This document shows positions 59,110 to 64,000 of a stretch of 64,000 nucleotides of DNA, one piece after another. The position numbers and the translations under genes were made by a program. The DNA is from VRUE01 sp036379955 (GTDB lineage: Bacteria; Actinomycetota; Thermoleophilia; Solirubrobacterales; 70-9), in contig DASVFR010000048.1 of assembly GCA_036379955.1 (NCBI GenBank), positions 88,733 through 152,732 on the forward strand, read 5' to 3'. The notes under the pieces were generated by a model, which had not been told where the DNA came from, searched no databases, and saw only the letters and a list, made by a program, of their open reading frames with translations. Numbering within the stretch: the stretch's first letter is position 1; every line of letters begins with the position of its first letter.

Positions 59110-61859
59110 CAGCGGAGAGAGAGCCAATCGGCGTGATCGGCGTCGGCTGGGTGGGCCTGGTGACCGCCGCCTGCTTCGCCGAGCTCGGCCACCGGGTGAT
59201 TGCCCGCGACATCCTCCCCGAGAAGGTCGAGGCGCTCTCGCGGGGCGAAGTCACGATCCACGAGCCCGAGATCGAGGAGCTGCTGACCCGCAACGCCGAG
59301 CGGCTCACGTTCACCACGGACATCGCGGAGCTGCTCGACGGCGCCCGCCTGCTCTTCGTCTGCGTCGACACGCCGCCGACGCCCTCGGGCGACGCCGACC
59401 TCTCGCGCGTGCGCGCCGTCGTCGACGAGCTCAGTGCCGACGGCGATCACGTGCTGGTGATGAAGAGCACCGTGCCGGCGGGAACGGGGGAGACGATCCG
59501 GCGCGAGCTGCCGGGCCTCGCCTACGTCTCCTGCCCCGAGTTCCTCAAGGAGGGCTCGGCGGTCGCCGACTTCCTCAATCCCGACCGGGTCGTGATCGGC
59601 GCCGACCCCGGCGACGAGGAGGCCGGCGACGCCGTCGCTCGCCTCTACGAGCCGCTCGGCGGCGAGATCGTGCATACCGACGTCGCCAGCGCCGAGATGA
59701 TCAAGCTCGCCTCCAACGCCTTCCTCGCCACCAAGATCTCCTTCGTCAACGAGATCGCCAACGTCTGCGAGGAGGTCGGCGCCGACGTCGCCGAAGTCGC
59801 CCGCGGGATGGGCCTCGACCAGCGCATCGGACCCTCCTTCCTCAGGGCGGGGATCGGCTACGGGGGCTCCTGCTTCGATGGCGCCGAGACGCTGCTCGTG
59901 CGCCGCAACGGGACACCGATTCTCACGACCTTCGCGGAGCTCTGGGAGTTGGAAGGCGGCGACCCGGAAGTCGTAGGCGGGGAGAGAATCGTGCCGCAAG
60001 ACCTATGGACTTGGTCATGGGTTCCGGGCGAGTCGGAGGCGGAGTGGATGCCAGTCACACTGCTGACCAGACGCGCCTATGACGGTGAGATGGTCGAGAT
60101 CCGGACAAAGATGGGCAGGCGACTCGCGGTTACCGCCGACCACCCGGTGATCGTCGGTGACGGCCGCGACGAGAAGGTCGTGACGACGGTGCGGGCGGAT
60201 GACCTGAGGACGACCGATTGGTTGCCCATCGCGGGGGGCGGCGTGGCCGGATTCTCTCCGGCGGAGTATTCGACGCTCGGCGCGGTGGAAGACTCGATTC
60301 CGCTCGAGCAGGTAATCGTTCGGCCTGAGTCGCGTGAGCTCGAGGCACTGCGTGCTCTTTCGGCTGGCGAACGGACCGCGCTACTCGCCCACCCGCGTGG
60401 ACAGGCACAGCGGATGTCCGACATCGGGCGCAGCGGTGCTTTGCGGCTGCGCGAGGCTTGCGACTCGGGGATGGACCTACGCGGAGCGACTCTCGGCACG
60501 GCGCGTAACGGGACTTATATACCGGAGCGGCTTGCGATCGATGAGGACTTCTGGCGGGTCGTCGGCCTCTACCTGGCAGAGGGTCACGTCGCCCGAGATC
60601 GGGGCCGCAGCGGTGCCGAGCGCGAGCGAATCACGTGGTCCTTTCACCCCCGTGACGAGGAGCACCTCGTCGAGGAGGTGGCTGGTTATTGGGCAAGTCA
60701 AGGGGTCAAGACGCGCGTCTTCAGCCACCCCACAGCTCATTGTGTCCAAATCTCGTCACGCATTTTGGCTGCATGGTGGACGGGCGTTCTCGGTCTCGGA
60801 CGCAACAGCTACGCGCAGCGTCTGCCGAACCTGATTTGGGAGCAAAGCAAAGAGCGAAAGTGGGCACTGCTCTCGGGCCTTTGGGAGGGGGATGGCTCCT
60901 GGTCGACCGTGAACGGAGGCCCGAGCGTTGTGATCGAGTTCGGCACCGTCAGCGACGAGCTCGCGGACGGCGTTGTGCGTCTCTTGTGCGATCTCGGAGT
61001 CGTTTGCTCATGGAAGCGGGGAAGGGCCGCGAAGTCGACCAAGGAGACGCATTGGCTGCGGGTCAGCAGCGCCGATCAGGTCGAACGGGCGATATCGCTC
61101 GTGCCCGAGCGCGACAGGCCGCGAGTGCTCGGATCCATCGTCCGCCAGGGGAAGCTGACGAAGCCGACCGGCTTCCGCAGATTCGGGACCTCAACGACCG
61201 CATGGGTTCGGGTCGCTGAATGCTCGAAGCGGCACTTCAATGGACACGTGTACTCGCTGGAGGTGCCCGGTTCGCAGACGGTTGCCACCCGCGGCGGCCT
61301 CGTCGCGCACAACTGCTTCCCCAAGGACCTCAAGGCCCTGAAGCAGCTCGCCGGCAACACCGGCTACCACTTCCAGCTCCTCACTGCTGTGATCGAGGTG
61401 AACGAGCTGCAGAAGCGGCGCGTGGTGAAGAAGCTGCAGCAGCGGCTGGGCTCGCTCGCCGGCCGCAGGGTGGCGCTGCTCGGCCTCGCCTTCAAGCCCG
61501 ATACCGACGACATGCGCGAGGCCTCGAGCCTGGTGCTTGCCGCTCGCCTGCAGGGCGAGGGCGCCGAGGTCGTCGCCTATGACCCGGTGGCGACGGAAGC
61601 GGCGCGACCCCTCTTCGACGGGATCGAGTTTGCCGGCTCCGCCCTGGAGGCCCTCGAGGGCGCCGACGCCGTCGTCCTCGTCACCGAGTGGCCGGAGTTC
61701 GCTCAGCTCGACTGGGCGGGGGCGGCGGAGCGGATGGCGCGACCCCTGCTGATCGACGGCCGCAACTTCCTCGATGCCAAGCTGCTCGAATCCTCCGGTT
61801 TCGAGTACGAAGGTATCGGCCGGGCCGTCGACGCGCCGGTGTCGGGACGCTCGGCCTAG
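59106..61859 (+). CDS. UDP-glucose/GDP-mannose 6-dehydrogenase interrupted by an intein, 917-aa precursor
   Basis: NAD-dependent sugar-nucleotide dehydrogenase, making for example UDP-glucuronate. The N-terminal Rossmann motif is GVIGVGWVGLVTAACF, then STVPAGTGETIRRELPG, FLKEGSAVADFLNPDRVVIG and AEMIKLASNAFLATKISFVNE; the extein catalytic motif GIGYGGS/CFPKDLKALK is split by 481 intein residues (256–736) placed immediately before the catalytic Cys737. Spliced length is 436 aa, normal for the family; the C-terminal domain has LGLAFKPDTDDMREA. The ATG overlaps the LCP stop. Activity depends on splicing. Confidence 0.93.
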   Translation: MTAEREPIGVIGVGWVGLVTAACFAELGHRVIARDILPEKVEALSRGEVTIHEPEIEELLTRNAERLTFTTDIAELLDGARLLFVCVDTPPTPSGDADLSRVRAVVDELSADGDHVLVMKSTVPAGTGETIRRELPGLAYVSCPEFLKEGSAVADFLNPDRVVIGADPGDEEAGDAVARLYEPLGGEIVHTDVASAEMIKLASNAFLATKISFVNEIANVCEEVGADVAEVARGMGLDQRIGPSFLRAGIGYGGSCFDGAETLLVRRNGTPILTTFAELWELEGGDPEVVGGERIVPQDLWTWSWVPGESEAEWMPVTLLTRRAYDGEMVEIRTKMGRRLAVTADHPVIVGDGRDEKVVTTVRADDLRTTDWLPIAGGGVAGFSPAEYSTLGAVEDSIPLEQVIVRPESRELEALRALSAGERTALLAHPRGQAQRMSDIGRSGALRLREACDSGMDLRGATLGTARNGTYIPERLAIDEDFWRVVGLYLAEGHVARDRGRSGAERERITWSFHPRDEEHLVEEVAGYWASQGVKTRVFSHPTAHCVQISSRILAAWWTGVLGLGRNSYAQRLPNLIWEQSKERKWALLSGLWEGDGSWSTVNGGPSVVIEFGTVSDELADGVVRLLCDLGVVCSWKRGRAAKSTKETHWLRVSSADQVERAISLVPERDRPRVLGSIVRQGKLTKPTGFRRFGTSTTAWVRVAECSKRHFNGHVYSLEVPGSQTVATRGGLVAHNCFPKDLKALKQLAGNTGYHFQLLTAVIEVNELQKRRVVKKLQQRLGSLAGRRVALLGLAFKPDTDDMREASSLVLAARLQGEGAEVVAYDPVATEAARPLFDGIEFAGSALEALEGADAVVLVTEWPEFAQLDWAGAAERMARPLLIDGRNFLDAKLLESSGFEYEGIGRAVDAPVSGRSA
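59871..61313 (+). other. Intein with LAGLIDADG homing endonuclease (481 aa)
   Basis: In-frame protein splicing element, residues 256–736 of the dehydrogenase. Block A starts with Cys256 (CFDGAETLLVRRNG); block B is LAVTADHPVIVG with the T-x-x-H pair Thr343/His346. The endonuclease core has two LAGLIDADG-like helices, GLYLAEGHV (487–495) and GLWEGDGSW (591–599), each with its acidic residue. Block F/G is HVYSLEVPGSQTV … GGLVAHN, ending in His735–Asn736 with Cys737 as the +1 nucleophile. All splicing residues are intact (class 1). Base composition is slightly less GC-rich than the exteins. Confidence 0.93.
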
Positions 61860-62842
61860 TGCAAGCCGTAGTTCTGGTGGGCGGCGAGGGCACGCGGCTG
61901 CGGCCGCTGACCGAGACCGTGCCGAAGCCGGCGCTGACCTTGGTCGACCGCCCCTTCCTCGCTTACATGATCGAGTGGCTCGCCTCGCATGGCGTGACGG
62001 AGGTCGTGCTCGCCTGCGGCTTTCTCCCCGACGTCCTCGCCGAGGCACTGGCTGGCGAGGAGGAACGGGCCGGCGTCGCGATCCGTTACGTGGTCGAGCC
62101 CGAGCGGCGCGGCACGGCCGGCGCGATCCGCTTCGCGGCCGATTCGCTCGGCGATGATCTCGACGAACGCTTCCTCGCCCTCAACGGCGACGTGCTCACC
62201 GACCTCGACTTGACCGCCTTGCTCGACGCGCACGCGGCGGCGGAAGCACGGGCGACGATCGCGCTGCACCCGGTGGAGGATGCCTCGGCCTACGGGCTAG
62301 TCAGCACCGGGGTCGACGGCGAGGTGCTCGAGTTCGTGGAGAAGACCGGCACGGTGGCGCCCGGTGAGATCAACGCCGGGATGTACGTGCTCGAGCGCTC
62401 GGTGCTTGACCTGATCCCGCCCGGCGAGGAGGTCTCGATCGAGCGCGACGTCTTTCCGCGCCTGGTCGGCAATGGCCTGCGCGCGACCGTTCTCGACGGC
62501 TACTGGATGGACATCGGCACCCCAGAGCGCTACCTGCAGGCGAGCTGGGACATCCTCGAGGGGCGGGTCGTCACCCGGGTTGAGCCCACCGCTCCCGGTG
62601 CGCTCGTCGACCCGAGTGCCCAGATCGCCGCCGGGGCGACGGTCGGTCCGCGCACCGTCGTCGGCGCCGGTTGCCGGATCGGCGAGGGGGCTGAGGTGAG
62701 CGAATCCGTCCTGCTCGAGGGCTGCCTGCTGGGCGAGGGCGCCACGGTGGTCGGGTCGATCCTCGCGGCCGGCGTCGAAGTTCCGGCCGGGGCAATCGCG
62801 GAAGGGATCGTGGCCGGACAGGGCGAAAACGTCGCTGCCTGA
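61859..62842 (+). CDS. Sugar-1-phosphate nucleotidyltransferase with beta-helix tail, 327 aa
   Basis: Makes an NDP-sugar from NTP and sugar-1-phosphate. The signature VLVGGEGTRLRPLTETVPKP is at residues 5–24, with LNGDVLTDLDL holding the metal Asp and YWMDIGTPERYLQAS the sugar site. From about residue 245 hexapeptide turns (DPSAQIAAGATVGPRTVVG…) form a left-handed beta helix. It may be a mannose-1-phosphate guanylyltransferase or glucose-1-phosphate thymidylyl-/uridylyltransferase. The start GTG at 61859 shares bases with the dehydrogenase stop; the end shares the A of the next ATG. Confidence 0.88.
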   Translation: MQAVVLVGGEGTRLRPLTETVPKPALTLVDRPFLAYMIEWLASHGVTEVVLACGFLPDVLAEALAGEEERAGVAIRYVVEPERRGTAGAIRFAADSLGDDLDERFLALNGDVLTDLDLTALLDAHAAAEARATIALHPVEDASAYGLVSTGVDGEVLEFVEKTGTVAPGEINAGMYVLERSVLDLIPPGEEVSIERDVFPRLVGNGLRATVLDGYWMDIGTPERYLQASWDILEGRVVTRVEPTAPGALVDPSAQIAAGATVGPRTVVGAGCRIGEGAEVSESVLLEGCLLGEGATVVGSILAAGVEVPAGAIAEGIVAGQGENVAA

Positions 62843-63813
62843 TGCTGGAGGACGTACTCGCCATCCCCGAGCACCTGCGCGACGCCCTCTGGCGGGTGGA
62901 ATCCGCGCGCCTGCAGGGTGAGGACGCAGCGGGTCTGATGGTCTGCGGCATGGGCGGCTCTGCGATTGGCGGCGACCTGGCCGCGGCGGTTCTCGGCGAC
63001 AGGGTCACACGGCCGCTGCTCACGGTGCGCGGCTACGAGCTCCCCAGCTGGACGACGCCGGACTGGACCGTGCTCTTCTCCAGCTACTCGGGCGGCACCG
63101 AGGAGACGCTCGCCTGCTTCGCCGCGGCCGAGGCGCTCGGTGCGCGTCGCATCGTCGCCAGCACCGGGGGACCGCTCGTCGCCGACGCCCGCGAGGCCGG
63201 CGTGCCCGTGATCGGCCTGCCCGGCCTGTTGCCGGCCCCGCGAACCGCGGTCGCCTACATGCTCGTCTGCGTCGCCGAGGTGGCGGCGCTCGCCGGCGCC
63301 GCGCCTCGCATCCACACCGAGGTCGACGCCGCGGCGGACTTCCTCGCCGGTGAGCTCGACGCCCTGCAGGCGCTGGCCGCTGAGGTGGCCGGCCGCGTCG
63401 GCGACGCGGCCCCCGTCGTCGTCGGCGCCGACCTCACTGTGCCCGTCGCCCGCCGCTGGAAGACCCAGGTCAACGAGAACGCCGAGGCTCAGGCCTTCTT
63501 CTCGGAGCTGCCCGAGGCCGACCACAACGAGATCTGCGCCTGGTCGAGCGGCGGCTTCGCCGCCGTGCTGCTCGAAGACCCCGACCAGCACCCCCGCGAG
63601 CGCCGCCGCTTCGAGCTGACCGCGGAGGCGATCGGCGCCGCCGGCGCCGAAGCGATACGAATCGAGACCCGCGGCGAGACCCGCGTAGCTCGCCTGCTCT
63701 GGGCGACGATGCTCGGCGACCTGGTCTCGCTGGAGCTGGCTGAAGCGCGCAACGTCGACCCGCTCCCGGTCGAAGCCATCGACAAGCTGAAGTCCGCTCT
63801 CGGTCGGGCTTAG
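62842..63813 (+). CDS. SIS-domain phosphoglucose/phosphomannose isomerase, 323 aa
   Basis: Aldose–ketose sugar-phosphate isomerase of the bifunctional PGI/PMI type known from archaea and actinobacteria. SIS-fold motifs are VCGMGGSAIGGDLAAAVLG, LFSSYSGGTEETLACF and RIVASTGGPLVADA; the C-terminal catalytic segment has KTQVNENAEAQAFFSELPEADHNE with the Glu and His of the family. It overlaps the nucleotidyltransferase by one base (ATGATG context), so the two likely act in sequence: isomerise, then activate mannose or glucose. A long imperfect inverted repeat follows its stop. Confidence 0.88.
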   Translation: MLEDVLAIPEHLRDALWRVESARLQGEDAAGLMVCGMGGSAIGGDLAAAVLGDRVTRPLLTVRGYELPSWTTPDWTVLFSSYSGGTEETLACFAAAEALGARRIVASTGGPLVADAREAGVPVIGLPGLLPAPRTAVAYMLVCVAEVAALAGAAPRIHTEVDAAADFLAGELDALQALAAEVAGRVGDAAPVVVGADLTVPVARRWKTQVNENAEAQAFFSELPEADHNEICAWSSGGFAAVLLEDPDQHPRERRRFELTAEAIGAAGAEAIRIETRGETRVARLLWATMLGDLVSLELAEARNVDPLPVEAIDKLKSALGRA

Positions 63814-63814
63814 G

Positions 63815-63927
63815 GGTCTACCCCGGCAGGGGGGTTCCACTTGAACTTTTCGGCGGAGACGCGGTGGGCTGGCGCCTCTAGCTCACGACGAAAAGTCAAA
63901 CCGTTCCACCCCCTACCGGGGTAGACC
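63815..63927. repeat. 113-nt imperfect inverted-repeat element
   Basis: The outer arms GGTCTACCCCGG (63815–63826) and CCGGGGTAGACC (63916–63927) pair perfectly (12 bp). After one mismatch come A-T plus GGGGG/CCCCC, an asymmetric loop, and a second stem TTG-ACTTTTCG / CGAAAAGT-CAA with one bulge (63841–63852 with 63889–63899). The centre (GAGACGCGGTGGGCTGGCGC…) is unpaired by eye. A short direct repeat GTTCCAC lies on each side (63834–63840, 63903–63909). It starts 2 bases after the isomerase stop. A structured RNA or MITE-like element is possible. Confidence 0.6.
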
Positions 63928-63941
63928 TCAAGTCCAAGCGG

Positions 63942-64000
63942 ATGTGGCATCTGGAGCAGGGAGGGCCGTCGGGGTCCCCTTCTCAGGAACTCCCGCGAAG
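63942..64000 (+). CDS. Possible gene start, cut by right edge
   Basis: An ATG at 63942 opens a frame that stays open to the window edge (MWHLEQGGPSGSPSQELPR). It follows the inverted-repeat element on the same strand as the preceding operon. Nineteen codons are too few to recognise a family, and no strong ribosome-binding site is visible, so this is only a marker for what may lie beyond. Confidence 0.2.
   Translation, partial: MWHLEQGGPSGSPSQELPR

Noticed and set aside
59106..61859. UDP-sugar dehydrogenase as a multi-domain fusion enzyme
   Set aside because: The extra 481 residues begin with Cys, end with His-Asn, hold two LAGLIDADG helices and split the catalytic motif, so they are an intein and not a fused domain.

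Overview
The window is GC-rich and densely coded, with many GTG and TTG starts, frequent 4-base ATGA/GTGA gene overlaps and few long intergenic gaps. The gene content points to an actinobacterium, most likely of the class Thermoleophilia (Solirubrobacterales-like). It includes rpmE–DUF1385–prfA–prmC–tsaC, a complete F-type ATP synthase operon, paired YrbE/MlaE permeases, LytR-CpsA-Psr and DipZ proteins, acyl-CoA catabolism with ETF and ETF-quinone oxidoreductase, and a secreted PD40 protein with a C-terminal cysteine-bearing beta domain. The taxonomic call is inference; no rRNA or tRNA gene was seen.

Layout. 1–2.3 kb: end of a glycosyltransferase, an XRE regulator and a Phd/VapC-type toxin–antitoxin pair. 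2.3–6.1 kb: a hexapeptide acyltransferase, MeaB, a PRC-barrel protein and DipZ. 6.1–14.8 kb: acyl-CoA dehydrogenase, aldehyde dehydrogenase, HxlR regulator with twin operators, thioesterase, an XRE/nucleotidyltransferase pair, PepA, thiolase and a HAD phosphatase. 14.8–21.8 kb: a B12-dependent acyl-CoA mutase whose large and small subunit genes are separated by a single-cysteine thioredoxin-fold gene and an RHS polymorphic toxin with its immunity gene. 21.9–25.6 kb: etfB, etfA and ETF-quinone oxidoreductase, with a long self-complementary leader between etfB and etfA. 25.6–30.3 kb: three membrane or secreted proteins. 30.35–34.4 kb: a tightly overlapped three-gene operon (DegT aminotransferase, an epimerase–glycosyltransferase fusion, a polysaccharide deacetylase) that looks like a glycolipid or aminosugar pathway. 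34.6–37.7 kb: alpha/beta hydrolase with a divergent TetR gene, and a membrane diguanylate cyclase. 37.7–47.8 kb: translation genes, two YrbE permeases, a lysyl-oxidase-like protein, glyA, a DUF354 glycosyltransferase and a WecA/TagO-like transferase. 47.9–55.1 kb: atpI-like, atpB-E-F-H-A-G-D-C. 55.1–63.8 kb: an AAA ATPase with an AT-rich promoter, an M20 peptidase, an LCP protein, UDP-glucose dehydrogenase carrying a full-length intein, a sugar nucleotidyltransferase and an SIS-domain sugar isomerase.

Genes that work together. The acyl-CoA dehydrogenase passes electrons through EtfBA and ETF-QO to quinone. Thiolase, aldehyde dehydrogenase, the acyl-CoA mutase and its G-protein chaperone MeaB form a short- and branched-chain acyl-CoA module. 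The mutase has the Phe/Gln active-site signature of isobutyryl-CoA mutase, not the Tyr/Arg of methylmalonyl-CoA mutase. UDP-glucose dehydrogenase, the sugar nucleotidyltransferase, the phosphosugar isomerase, LCP, the WecA-like enzyme and the 30.35–34.4 kb operon all serve envelope glycans or glycolipids.

The noncoding DNA is unusual. An 86-nt structured element occurs twice (84 of 86 positions the same) at 7.4 and 38.9 kb. A family of 49-nt palindromes with 11-nt loops occurs at 30.3 and 43.3 kb. Other long palindromes lie at 9.5, 29.9 (inside a gene), 40.9, 46.5 and 63.8 kb. Several sit directly at gene ends, but without the U-tract of an intrinsic terminator.
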